This document shows positions 11,701 through 23,345 of a stretch of 64,000 bases of DNA, piece by piece (position 1 is the first letter of the stretch; the number at the start of each line of letters is the position of its first letter). Source of the DNA: Sclerurus mexicanus (taxonomy: Eukaryota; Chordata; Aves; Passeriformes; Furnariidae); assembly GCA_013396755.1 (NCBI GenBank), contig VWZF01001684.1:879980-943979 (forward strand), read 5' to 3'. Made by a program: the position numbers and the translations under genes. The notes below the pieces were generated by a model, which was not told the origin of the DNA, did not search any database, and was given only the letters and a program-made list of their open reading frames with translations.

Positions 11701-14210
11701 ACTCAACAAAACACACAAAACAGCGGGCCTGTTTGCATACAGCCAACGCCATTGCAAACTTAGGGTTTAGCAGCCTTTAAGGATAATTTCAGTTTTTCAT
11801 GTGTAACTTGGTGACGAGGCCAAGCAGTGCTGGCTCGGGCACTGCCCGCAGTGGCAGCTGCGACACACAAAAGCTGTGTGGGTTTCTCCAAGGACCTCAG
11901 AGCACGTCCCCAAAACAAAGATTGTCTCTGGGCTGCATCCATGGGTGTCTGAAATGGGCAGAGTTCCTTGCAAGCAATTAGGAGGCTTTTCTGGACTCAT
12001 TGCAGGGCAGACTTTAGGGGTACAGTCAAAATAAGGCCTTGGAAGTGGAGTCGGGAAGGGTGCAAGTCTTCCTGGAGATACTCAAAATCTTTGATGCTGG
12101 ATTTCCAGACTCTAATAATTATTACCAATTCTGTAATAACAATATTAATTACCGGGGAAGCCAGAGTTCACCGATGGTTGTTTGGTTCCTTTCAGCAATC
12201 CTTAAGCACAATTAGAAGATCAGAACTGATGAGCTCCTGGCAGTGATGTTCTACACAGGAGCTGCTGCTGCAGAGCAAGGAGCTGTGGGCAAGCCTGGTG
12301 GTTTAAAAAAAGAGACAAGAAATCCTGAAAAATAACAGAGTAGGGATGGACAAATCACCCTGGGAAGTGAGGCTCTGAATGGCAGCCCCTGCCTCCCTGC
12401 TCTGGCCATTCCAGAGCTGTCAGTGTACAATCTCACTGGAGAGCACCAAAAAGCTGCCTGTTGGCTGCTCAGACTGCACTGCGCCAAAAACCAACACCCT
12501 GAAGGTTCCCTGAGTTTGGTGGAGAGCACAGGGCTTGTGGTCCCCGTTTATTCTCTCACGGACCTTGAATTAACTAGAGTGGTGTCATGTTGTGGTTTTA
12601 TTTCCCTCATATGCAAACAGCAAGCTTGGGTTTTTTCAGCCAGGATAGGCTTGTCCCGCAGCTGGGGTTTGTCTGTCACCCAAGTGTGCTGGGGATGCTG
12701 AGATTTGGGGAGGAACTGTGGGTTTCAGCCCACGATAAATGGTTTTAATAGAAGATGATCTCCCAAACACTGGGCTGGGAGAGCTGCATGGCTCAGACTA
12801 ATCCCAAATGTTCTATCTGAGTCCTACTGCCTTGCAAAGACAACCCTGGAGATGTGTGCTACCACACACCAACCGCAGGGAGTTAAGCCAAATGCAGGGA
12901 ACAAATATGGAGCTGTCCCAGGCTGGAGGTTGTTTGCACTCTGGGTGATGCTGCAGTCCCCTCGAGGACCCTTGGAAACCCTGGTTTCAGAGCAGCCAAG
13001 GCTTTATGGTGCCCTCTGTTCCCCCTCCAGGATCATGTGGGGCAGCAGGCAAGTGCGCTGCTGGCACTGCACACAGGGCTAAGGGAATATTTAGGAAATA
13101 GGTTAAATGAAAGACATTCCTAACGTGCTACCCACCAAATGTCTCTATGAAAAGGAATGTCTTTTATGGAGGGAAACAGCCTGCAAATAATTAATTGGAG
13201 AGAAGAGGGGATGACAGAATTAAAGAATTTCATAATATTTCAGACTCAGAAAAGTGTCACCAAATCAACAAACAGAGTATTCATTAGGAAAAATTTGCTT
13301 AATTTCAGATGAGGGATGTGGAAGTGCCGTGAGAATTGTTCCGAGGGAGGTTTTAGCCCAATCAGAGAAGAAAGAAGGCCACAATTATTATGGGAATCTG
13401 TTCTTCTGAGAACGCCAACCCAGTTTTGCAGACCCAAGAGGTTCTGAGCAATCTCAAATCAGGTCTGGCTGTACAACTATTCCTCTCGCCGCTGTCTGTG
13501 CCGAGCGAGACGTGAGGGCTCTCGTTACTGTTTTCAAAATCGGTGTGCTGTTTAACCTGTGAGACTCTCCTGAACGGGAAGGGGAGAAACCTGTTTATTA
13601 GGGCTACCTGTGTCGAGGAAAGGTCTTAAAATCTTACCTGCAAGTCAAGCTTGACCCCAGAACGTTGGCTGGGTTTGCAGGGCTGTGGGATTTGGGAGTG
13701 TTATGTACTGAGAGGACTCGGTGCTGCTCGGGCCACGATTTACCTGGTTACAGATGTGCAAAGAGCACATCTGGGCATTACGTGGAGAGCCGTAGTGAGA
13801 GTCGTCAGACCACAGGAGGAACGTAGGAAAGGTCACCCCGTGGCTTTTCCCGCTGGTGAGCGGTCCCAAGCGCCAAGCTGGCAAATGCTTTTTTGGGTGC
13901 CTCATCCTCACCCAGCAGCTGCACGAGGAGGCAGAGACACCGGGTGGGTCCTGATTGCTTGTCAACCACGGCTGATTCAGTAAGGGACCCGCAGCGCTGG
14001 CAGTGGCGTGGTGGTACTGGAATTAACAACTCGGTGTTTTAGATCACTCCCTGGATTTATTACCTTCTGGGAAAAAGAAGTTATTTCTAGACCCTCTGCC
14101 AACCCTCAATTTCTAGTAAATGAGAATATACTAGTTCTGGGACTTAGGATGCTTTATGAAAGGAGGGGAAAAAAAAAAAGAAATGATGAAGGGAAAATGA
14201 TTTTGATCTG
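8745..14210. other. Unique non-coding DNA, no gene recognised
   Basis: It contains an A run at 8929-8941, an AATA-rich stretch at 9480-9503 and a small inverted repeat (ggtttaa/ttaaacc) near 9239-9260. A CTGCAG-rich segment lies at 8998-9062. Open frames are at most 123 codons, none with a recognisable domain. AT-rich patches at 11050-11350 and 13090-13290 mildly resemble the enhancer-like blocks but are less distinct. Confidence 0.6.
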
Positions 14211-14830
14211 AGACAGAAATTCAGACAAAGGATTACCCGTGTTGTTTGAACAGACAGTGCATAAACATTACCTTATATTAGGGGGAACAGAGACTTGCAA
14301 CATCCAGGAAACTACTTTATTCACAAAATAAAACTAGGCCCATTTCTGCTTATTCAAATACCACCCACAACTTTCTGGGGAAAGATCATATGCAGAGCAT
14401 ATTTGGAAACATTATTAGGAATGCATAAAGTACAGTATTAGTCAATTTTATATGCTCAGTTGCATGAAATCTGTGTGTTTAAAAAATATAATAATTTGCA
14501 TTTCATGGCTTTTGATAACCTCAGGAGTGCACTTGAAATTCAGCACATGCCCACAGCACCTCCCAGCTCACCCCATTTTTAACTGAAGACCAATGGTTTC
14601 TATTAAGGGATCAGGCAGGGACTCTGACAAGCCAGTCAATAACTATGTGAGGTTACTTCATTAATGCTATAATGGCTGATAGAGTGAGAGGCAAAAAACA
14701 GGTTCCTGACAGCAGCAAATGAAAATGATAGAGATTCCTGAAGCAACGCGCCTTTCCTTTGTCATTGTCTTTTGCTTGGCTTATTCAAAATGTGGCATTT
14801 ATGTATTCAGCCTTGATGAATGTTGCAGGC
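14211..14830. promoter_or_regulatory. AT-rich TAAT-dense block, enhancer-like (candidate CNE)
   Basis: Non-repetitive AT-rich DNA with few CpGs and many ATTA/TAAT cores (for example around 14270-14280, 14410-14450 and 14660-14680). It ends where T/C-rich DNA and then a CpG-rich cluster begin. Enhancer function is inferred from texture only. Confidence 0.3.
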
Positions 14831-15004
14831 TTTAAGTACTTTTTCCATCTCTAATGCAGTGCCGATTGCACATTGTTCTTTCTTCCTCTCCCTCTCTTAT
14901 TTTTTTCCCCCCTATTTTTTTTTCCCCTCCTATAACCTCTGCTGTCAAGGCATTGCGGGCTGAAGGGTTGCAGGCACCGGCTAAATAGCTTTTTTGCTGT
15001 AAAC
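14831..15004. other. Pyrimidine-rich transition segment
   Basis: T and C runs at 14878-14934 join the AT-rich block on the left to the CpG-rich cluster on the right. No gene is visible. Confidence 0.6.
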
Positions 15005-15200
15005 GGTGAGGGTGACGGGACGATGTATCATGAGCGCCGGCGGGGTCACGCAGCGAGTGGGTGGCAGAGGCTGGAGCTGCAGCGAGGTGGTGCAGCGGTC
15101 CCAGCCCTGCCGTGCCCCTCGGGGAGCAGCTCCTCGGGCACAGAAAGGCAGTGACCCGCCGCCTCGCCAGGTACTGGCGTGGCACGGGGCAACCCAGCTG
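15005..15200. promoter_or_regulatory. CpG-rich cluster
   Basis: About 19 CpG dinucleotides fall in roughly 195 bases, far above the surrounding DNA. It lies about 370 bases upstream of the candidate exon at 15565. Because that exon has an acceptor site and so would be internal, the cluster would not be its immediate promoter. It could be a small orphan CpG island, a regulatory element, or simply part of a GC-rich patch. Confidence 0.4.
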
Positions 15201-15564
15201 GCGCTTTGGGAAGCTCATTGAGAAAGTCCCTACAGTTCCCCTTTTGAGTGGTGGCTTTTCCCCAGGACAAGCAAAAGCTCCATCCGTGGCATCCCAAATC
15301 TGCTGGGGTGCCCCTCTGGCAGCTGTCCCAGGGTGGTCCCCAAAGGGTGCCTCGTTTCCGCCGTTCCCGCAGAGCAGAGGCACGTGTGGAATTTGAACAC
15401 TGGGATAACGGGGCTGGATAATTTAGCTTCTTTAGAGGTTTCTAAGTATTGCGTGTAAACGCCCATTTTGCAGTTGGAAACATGATACTTTTACAGTTTG
15501 CTTTCACTCTTATTCCCTTTCGTTTAACTATTTACAGTATTGTGTGTTTTATTTTTGGTTGCAG

Positions 15565-15715
15565 GTCCTTGCTGGAAGTGGTTTTTCTTTAGGCCAGACA
15601 GACCAGAGGGTCAAGGCAAAGCTGGCTCAAGGCTCACCCCTTGCAGAACACAACACCTCCATGTTCAAGCTGTGGAAAAAAGCTGCTGCTCCGTCACTGG
15701 CCAGTCTTTTAAAAG
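15565..15715 (+). other. Candidate internal exon (unrecognised protein or lncRNA)
   Basis: A 70-base T/C-rich tract ends in ggttgcag at 15564, a good splice acceptor, and a donor with a gtaatg start follows at 15716. The 151 bases between are open in the frame starting with the first base, giving 50 residues (VLAGSGFSLG at the start, ending PSLASLLK) and leaving one base over. The peptide has a basic middle (QRVKAKLAQG) and a KLWKKAAAP segment. I do not recognise the family, and no partner exon with matching phase is evident in the window. It may be a lone exon of a large gene whose introns fill the window, a lncRNA exon, or chance. Confidence 0.25.
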
Positions 15716-17200
15716 GTAATGCTGAAGGTGAAACGCATCTCCTCAAACTTGTCAGTCACCATATGATGAGTTACAGAAGTATTTATTTTTTTAATTGTTC
15801 CTTTCTCATAATTATTCCAGATATCTCAGCCATATGTTGAGTATTTTTGTTAAAAATAATCTATTGCTTTCATAGGGTGTTTGTGACACCTGGTGAATAC
15901 CTTCCCATCCTCTGATTTTCTATTCAAGGCAATTCTTTATTTGCCTAAAACCAGTTTGTTTAAAGCCAGCTTCTGAAGATACCGAGGCTTAATTCAGCGC
16001 AGTGTTTAGGCATGTGCTTATCTTTAAATAGTCCCCCAGCAGTCACGTTGCAGCGGCAATATTAGACACATGCCTAACTCTCTGCTGACTTGAGCCTAAA
16101 AGGCCTAAATATCCAAATAATTAGATTAATTTGTGGTTTGATAGTGGAAGACTTTTGGCCTAGGAAATGAGAATGCAAAAAGTATGTAAAGCAGTTGCAG
16201 ATGTGTCTTTCCCAGCTAACTTGGAAGAGACCGCGAGGCAAAATGTTGATCCTGGGCGTGCAAGTATGTCTGAACATTAAAGTGCTTTAAGCTTCTTTAA
16301 GAAGCAGCTTGGGTATGAACCAAAGCTCGGGTTTAAATTGTTTCCGCAGCAGAAGCAGAGAGGCTCAGAGCTTGCATTATTTATTTTTTTAAGGCACTGG
16401 TAACTTCAGGGATTTTCCCATGTTTATGGTTTAACAAGGAGAGAGCCAAGTGTGCTGTGGTTAATGACATAAGCATTAAAAAAGAAGCATGAGGGAGATC
16501 CGGACCCACAGACCTCTTTGGGGATTTTGGGGCAGCCAAATGACCCCCTCAGCAAAGAGGGTGGCCGCTGCTCTCCCCAGCCTTTCGCTGGCAAGGACTG
16601 CTGCTCAGTTTCCTGTAGCATGGGAAGAGCTGTCACAGAGCCAGGGTGTGGAGAAGGGCACTGGTGTTTGTAGCAGGGCTGGTCGCACAAAGTCCATTTG
16701 CCTCTCTCTGTGGCCTGGAAAGGGAAGTCTAGTTTGGATACGTAACTCTGTGGTTTAACAAGCCATGAAACCTCCCTTGAGGTGGAAGAGCCTGTGTTCA
16801 TGAATATATTGCAACATGGTTTTCTATCTTCACTAGCCACCTCTGAGTGGTTTCCACCTCTTTGTTGAAACAAGAGGGAGGGCTCGGGTGGCAAACCTCC
16901 CTTCTCTGCCTTCACTACTCTATTTAAAATTATTAAAAGTTCCTTTTAGTTGCATTTTTAATTGATATTTGGGTGTAAAATCACGCTGTTTTGAAAGGCA
17001 GCAAAGATCCACAAGGAAACTCTAATACAGTGTGGGTTTATGTGCAGGGTTGGGTGGTGACAGAGTCAAGTCTTCTTGACTTTTTGAAGTTGCTCAGGAC
17101 TGTCTGGAAAATGCTTTTCTCCAAATCTGACAGGGAACATTACACCTCTTTTACCTGTTCACATTCACAGAATGCTCTGAGCACAAAAGCGGGCGTTCAA
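15716..17200. other. Unique non-coding DNA, no gene recognised
   Basis: Mostly AT-rich up to about 16400, then of mixed composition. A 163-codon minus-strand frame (16424-16915) overlaps a plus-strand frame at 16489-16758 and shows no domain. No repeats are recognised. Confidence 0.6.
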
Positions 17201-17830
17201 TGAACTTAATTAATCCATCAATTAAAGAAAACTCATCTGCTTTCCATGATGTGATTGCTATTTCAAGGCCAAATTCTATTCATCCCAGCCCACTAGTCCC
17301 TAGCAGATACAGTACCAAAGTATAATATCAATTGTTGCTTGTGGTATATTTTTTAAAAAGAGATATTAAGCAAAAAGCATTAATGCCTGCATTGCACAAA
17401 GATAGACACATGCTAAATGCTCCCACAGAAATAAGCTTTTTTTAAAGAATCTTCTGCCAATTTATGTGCGTTTAGCATTTGCTCTTTTAAACAAAAGTTT
17501 GAGAAATTACTGCTAGCAAACAAAAATCTATCTTGGACAAACACAATCTGTCCTCCAAGATCCAGTTTGTCGAGCCGATAGTCTCATTGGCTGTGGTTTG
17601 TATATTGAAAAGATTTTAATTGCCCAGGTAAGTGCCTGCACCTGCTAAGACATTGAATAGTAGAGCACTTTATTCTAATCTCTTATAATATAGGGCACAC
17701 TTCACCCATAAAATTACTCTCTCTACACAATTATAGCTTGGTTTTGCTGAGGTAGAAAGTGCAACTTAACAGTTTGCTTTTGCTCATTATTATTAAAATC
17801 ATGCAAATGAGGATCATTAGGTAACAGTTG
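17201..17830. promoter_or_regulatory. AT-rich homeodomain/POU-motif block (candidate CNE)
   Basis: This is one of the clearest enhancer-like blocks. It has TTAATTAA at 17206-17213, further ATTAA cores just after it, a perfect POU octamer ATGCAAAT at 17801-17808, almost no CpG and no repeats. A consensus-like splice donor (caggtaagt, 17625-17633) lies inside without a convincing upstream acceptor. Function and conservation are inferred. Confidence 0.35.
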
Positions 17831-20520
17831 CGTGGTTAACTACTGAAAAGCCTGGTCACTGCTTTTCCTTCCCACTACAAACAATCCCCGGGATGGAGAT
17901 GTGGAGTCTTGCAGCTCAGGCTGTGCCGGGTGGCCGCTGAATTGTGGGAACTTTGTGTCTCATCCGTTTCCCTGAGTATTACACGTCTTTACTCACACAC
18001 AGCTGGCAATGTCCTTCTGGAACTCCGACTTTTGCACCTCTGACACTGTCCTGGTTCTTCCTCTGCTGCTCATTGCCTTGGTTTGTCTATTCAGATGTGT
18101 CTAAAGTTGCTCAAAATTTGCTGGAAAAGGGAGTTGTGTGTAACATTGCCATCCATTCTGTGTAAGCGGCTTGGTTTTCTCATACATCGTATTTCCATTT
18201 AACTGAGAAATCTGTGGTTTCAAAACATATAGGTTTGTTCTGAATTGGAACAAAAGCACAAAGTTCGAAATTGCCTGTGAAAAGTACATTTCTAGGACAT
18301 GCTCTTTTGAATTAGTCAAAATGTTCTAGTTCAATAAATCAAAAGGTTTCATTCCAATTTTGTATTTCTTTTATTATTAGGGATAGAATGTAAAGTAACA
18401 GCTCAGAACAACTTTTTCTTTTGCAATGAATAATCGACTCACTCTGTTCCCATGAAACTTAATTTCAGAGTTTATTCTCACCAAAACACCGTGGTTCAAT
18501 TTTGTTCTGAAGGAAGGTCTATCAGAACGTGCTGGCTCCTGCCTCAGGTTCCCATCTGACAAAATGGCATTTCCTGGTGGAGAATGTTTTATCCCAGCTG
18601 CTTTGGCCAGCTCCTGCCTACATCCCCAAATCTCTACACGAAACAAAGTCATTAACTACTCTCCCTGTTTTACCTTGGCAATGTGAGGGGGGTCACACAG
18701 GAGCAGTGAATGTCAAGGATCTGAAATTAGGAGTAAATATCTTCAGCCAGCCACTCACCAACGTGGTGAAATCCATCCTCAGTAGATCTGGCTGCTTGAC
18801 TTCTTTGGGGGCAAGAAGATTCAAGATGCCTCCTCTGTGGAGCTTGGATAGACAAGAAAGCTGCTTGTTTATGTGCAAGAGGAATTATCTGGGATATTTT
18901 AAGTGGAAGGAGTAATGGGATGAAACTGAGCTAAGGAAAGCTTAAAGCCATGGGATAAAAAAGCTACAGGCTAGTCATCTGTGGGCTGGTCTCTGAAGAG
19001 ATGCAGGAAAGCCGTGCCATGCTGGCCAGTGAAAACTGCAGTGGGAATAGACTGAAGGAAAATATTTTAGTTGTCAGCAGGACGGACAAGGTGCCCTGTG
19101 GGACTTTTAGAGTGATTCAGGGAGTATTTGTTTTCATGTTTTGTTTTCTAATTGACCAAAACATATACAGCAGTCTCTCGCAGGACTGCGCGGAGCCAAA
19201 ACTCTCGCTGAAGTCAGAGGAAGAACTTTTGAGCTTGCCCTGCTGGAAAATGCCCACGGGTGGAATTGTGGGAGGTACAAAGCTCGAGAAATTCCCACCA
19301 AAACGCTCATTTAGCTGTACGTCCTCCCTACAGGGGGCATCTGTGTAGTTAGCAATTGCTTCCAGAAAATGGCTCTCTGATCATGACGGCAGTTCGATTT
19401 GGGGGAAATTATTGTAAAAACACAATTTATGGATGGGCCCTCACACTGACAAGTGCCTTGCTGGTGGAACACCTCTGCTTGCCAGACATCACATACAGTG
19501 CTGGGTTTATGGTTCCTGTGCCACGGGCCTCTGGCAGGGTGGAGGGGAAGGGAGTGCCCTCTTGAAGACGGCTGATCTTCCACTCCCTGACAGTCCATGG
19601 GTATTGCACACCACGGCCATGTGCATGGTCTCACTCTCTACCCGCTTTGGAGGATACAACCCACGAAGAGACCTCTTAAACAACCCTCCTTCTCTTTCTC
19701 TTTTTCTTAGTTAGGGTAATGTTGTCTCTTGATGTGCTGCTGATGTAAAGTCCTTAGTGTTAGATGTCCCGTGGTGGAAATCCCTTTTCCTTCTCACCAG
19801 CTGGAGCGTCTGGGCTTAGCATAACTGAGGATGGAAATCCTTCTCTCATTGACTCCATTCTTTGTGAGACTTTGCTGCTTCTTCAGGCCAGCGCGGGCTC
19901 TCCAGTGTCCCTGTGCTACAGAGGATGAGTCCTTGAGTCCTGTGCTGATGGTCAGTCTCACCTGCTTGTCCTTTGTTCCGTGTGTCACCGAGAACACCTG
20001 TCCTTGTCCTGCTCATTCCAGGGCCCTCGGTGGTTGTGCACAAACGCAGAAGCAGCTTAACACTCTTGCAATGCTGGCAAAGAGGGGCTCTGACCAGCTT
20101 GGTGTTGAATTTCAGCCTCATCAGGTCTAAAGTTGCCATGTCCCCGAGTGCCCAAAGTGAGGAGAATGCACGGAAACTTTATGCTATTTTACTGCTATTA
20201 TTATTATTTTCAACAAGATCATTATCTGCAGCCACATTCATACCTTGTGCTTCAAATCTGCAGGCACAACAGCTCCTTGCCATACAGGCTCCTTCCTTCT
20301 TGGTTCGTTTTCTGAATCATAAATATTACAAATTGTGGAGAAATTCTATAAACAAAGAGGTTCATATCTGAACTCATCAGGACAATGCTATGTTTATATA
20401 AACTGCTACTTGTGGTGAGGGGGTATATGGCATTTTTTATTGCTAGCAAAGGACATATTATTCAAATAAATGTAGGGAAAATAAAATGAGCTCGATAAAA
20501 TTGGGATGCCCCTAGCAATC
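17831..20520. other. Unique non-coding DNA, no gene recognised
   Basis: Mixed sequence with open frames of up to 132 codons, none with a recognisable domain. A partial CTCF-like core (cagggggca) occurs at 19331-19339 but is too weak to call. AT-rich stretches run at 18170-18400 and 20160-20520. Confidence 0.6.
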
Positions 20521-21060
20521 AGAGTTCCACTTTAAAATAACAATAATAATTGAAGCGCCATTCTGCTCACCTGAGCCGCAATCAGCGGCGCTGTGTTCCA
20601 TCTGCCTCCACGGGCCCCCTCCTGCTTTGAGGTGCCTTCCAGCCCGAGCGGGAGAAGAGGAGTCTGACCTTGGCACAATCTCCTCTCGCTTTGGAGCCTC
20701 AGCAAGTCCTGCTTGTAAACGAGCACATCACAACTGTGATGGCTTTGCTGCCCATCAGGGCCGAGCGCAGGAGAGGTGCATTGGCAGAGCCGGGGGAAGG
20801 CAGGAGCCTGGCAACTCGCGTGGGAAGTCACCCGCGAATCACAAACGTCACAAGTTTCTCATTTCGTGCAAATGCTGTGTCCGTGGTGGGAGAGGAGTCA
20901 TCCCAGCACAAAGTGAGCTGGAGCATCTCGCCCCACTGAGGGCCGGGCCGCCCTGTGCCAGGATCAGGCTCCGCGGGGATGCCGCCTGCCAGCTTTGCCT
21001 GCTGACCTCGCTGCTTTTATCCGGAGTAACCACACGTGCATTTATCACACAACTTTATGA
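20521..21060. other. GC-rich, CpG-containing segment with minus-strand donor-like site
   Basis: CpGs are more frequent here than in the flanks. At about 20567-20575 the minus strand reads ctcag followed by gtgagc, a good splice donor, so a minus-strand first exon could lie to its right in this GC-rich DNA. No acceptor or coding domain supports it, and the frames overlapping the site look non-coding. Confidence 0.25.
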
Positions 21061-22680
21061 ACAGTGAAGGTTTATTACGTTGCACTTAAACCTCGTTTAA
21101 CCTTTCCTCAGGAAGCAGTGCTCTAAAGCGGGATTGCGGGAGTTTGCAGAACCCTGTGAGCCGCTCCCCAAGCGGGGTGTACACCAAGTCCCCTCGAGAC
21201 AAAACGTGGGTGCAAACCCCACATCTGCTGCCTTCGTGTTTCTGCTGCGAGGAGAAGCTTTGCGGCCTGGGAAGGATTATCAGGAGACATGACTTTGGAT
21301 TTTTTTTATTTTGTTGTTTTTTATTTCTAATTCAGTCTCTGGCTCAAAAATAGGTGCGTTCTCCCTCTTCCACGTTGGCACCCGCAGCCCCGACACCCCT
21401 CTGTGCAGGTGGCCTTGGGGCAGTCCTCAGGCCCAAAGACCTCCTGTGAGCTGTCACGCTGCTCAAAGAGCTCTTCTCCTGGAGGGAAAAGGGAGAAATA
21501 GAAAACTGGAGCTGAGCAGTACAGAGAGCTTCCTGGCAGGAGCAGTGCCCCAGGGGAGCTAATGCAAATCCCGCCACTTGGGATGGTGAAAACTTGAGTG
21601 AATGAAGTTCCAACCTAAAGATAGCAGGGAAACATCCTTCACAGGTGAAAAGGGGCTTGGGAGACTCCCGAGCTGGGTAGTCTGTTTTCAAGTGTAGTTT
21701 CAGGGATTTGCATTCATGCTCCGGGTTGGCCATCAGCACGTAAAATGTTTACACCACCTGGGAATGGAAAAACGAGGTGAAAAAGATGCAAGAGCTGACC
21801 AACAGTGTTTATAGTGAAATTAAGAAAACCTTTACTCTGACAGAGAAAAAAGCCTCACCTTTGGTTTCTGCAGAGCCAAAAAGTTTATAAAATTAGCCTT
21901 TTTCATGAATTCTCCCCACACCAAGTCTGGGTTGCAAAATGTGAGCCCCCTTGTGAATGGCCACGTGGCTTCCTTACACTGCTGAGCTGCACCCTCGACA
22001 TGGAATTGGTGCTGCTTAAGCCAGGTGAAGAAAATGAGCCTTTGGTTGGCTTTTGTCTTGATTCACTTGATTTTTTTTTTAAATTTCTATTTTGTAGTTA
22101 TGTCCTGCTTGAGCTGCTTGAGGGTCATGTGAGGTTTGTTGACACGATATATTAATCCAATAGGTTTGGTTTTGTTTCAAAGCACCCTAAATGCTTTGCA
22201 GTAAAGTATTAGAGGTTGCACAAATGGGAGAGAAAACATTAGTGCTGTTTCTTGGGTCTTCCAGTATCCAAGCTGTATCTGAGCTTTGAGCATCTCACAC
22301 ACAGTGTCCTCTCCATTTCCTTCAACATCTTCTTACTTAGGAGCTCTTAAACACAAAGGTTCCTCAACATTGTCAGTGAAGACATTTCTTCTTAGAAAAT
22401 CAGAAGCTGCCAAAACCAAACACGTCTTCCAAGTCGGTGGCAAATGTTACCAGAGGCTGATAGCAAGGACTTTCTGTAGGTCGGGGACTGAGCGGAGGAG
22501 TTGTGGGAGTGGCTGTACTGGAGGTGGTTGGGCCAGAGAGCGCTGCTTGCTAGGCAGGCTGAGGATTAAATCAATAATTTACCTAGTGGTACGGCTGTGA
22601 TGGCTTAAGTCTTCCCAAGTCAACTTAGAGGTAAGCAAGAATGTGCCATAACAGGGTGTTTTTGAACCACAGGATAGAGG
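21061..22680. other. Unique non-coding DNA, no gene recognised
   Basis: It includes T-rich runs near 21300-21330 and 22070-22082 and a POU octamer ATGCAAAT at 21562-21569. A possible plus-strand donor (gag then gtaagc) stands at 22631, with a loose acceptor at 22479; the interval has no clear coding potential. Confidence 0.6.
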
Positions 22681-23345
22681 CTTAATTGATTTGCTCTTTA
22701 TTCTTTTCAAAAGACAGCTGAATGTCAAAGGTCTTTCTTTTGTGAAGTACTGGAAAACCCGTTGTCAAACAACCTCTACTCATTTAATAATTTATCCCAT
22801 TTTGTAAAAGAAAGGCAGCTGACACGCACTAAATCTAGTCCATGTTTAAATTACTGCGTTGAACAATAATAAGAGGAATGAATAATCTAGTACATCTATT
22901 TAAAATTAAACATATATGAAACTGTTTTTCCAAATGATCACCGAGGGCTATAGTTTAAAGGCAGGACAGAAGCCACGAACAGAATGAGAATACCGAGCAG
23001 TAGTTTGCAAGTGGCAGCAGAATTATTTATTCTATTTTTTCTATACATAAGGAATAGAGCTAAATGAACAATGTTTAAGCATGTCAGAATTTCATCAATT
23101 TTGCATGAGCATTCACAAATATCCTGGTGGGGGTAATTGCTTGCAAATACATTTAAACTAATGATATGTTATATCCTTACTTGATATAAAACTATTAAAA
23201 GATACGTTATTGCATTTGACAATGCCATGAAGCTGGGTCAAAGCTTAATGACAGATTTCTGCATTCGTAAATTAAGATACACTCTGCTGGAAGCAAATAT
23301 TTTGCAAAAATAAAAGCCATCTACTACGAAAGTTTGATCATTGAT
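22681..23345. promoter_or_regulatory. AT-rich TAAT-dense block, enhancer-like (candidate CNE)
   Basis: A 660-base run of non-repetitive, AT-rich, CpG-poor DNA with many TAAT/ATTA cores and TGCAAAT-like or TTGCAT motifs (for example about 23100-23160). Texture and length resemble conserved developmental enhancers. This is an inference without alignment. Confidence 0.33.

Noticed and set aside
14832..15383. 183-codon minus-strand frame over a CpG-rich cluster
   Set aside because: Frames are open on the opposite strand as well, with no domain; this is expected in GC-rich DNA.
19325..19345. CTCF-like core
   Set aside because: cagggggca fits the core, but the flanking consensus positions do not match well enough.
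22480..22630. Possible exon ending at a gag/gtaagc donor
   Set aside because: The acceptor is poor and the interval has no consistent open frame with a recognisable product; a spurious donor is likely.
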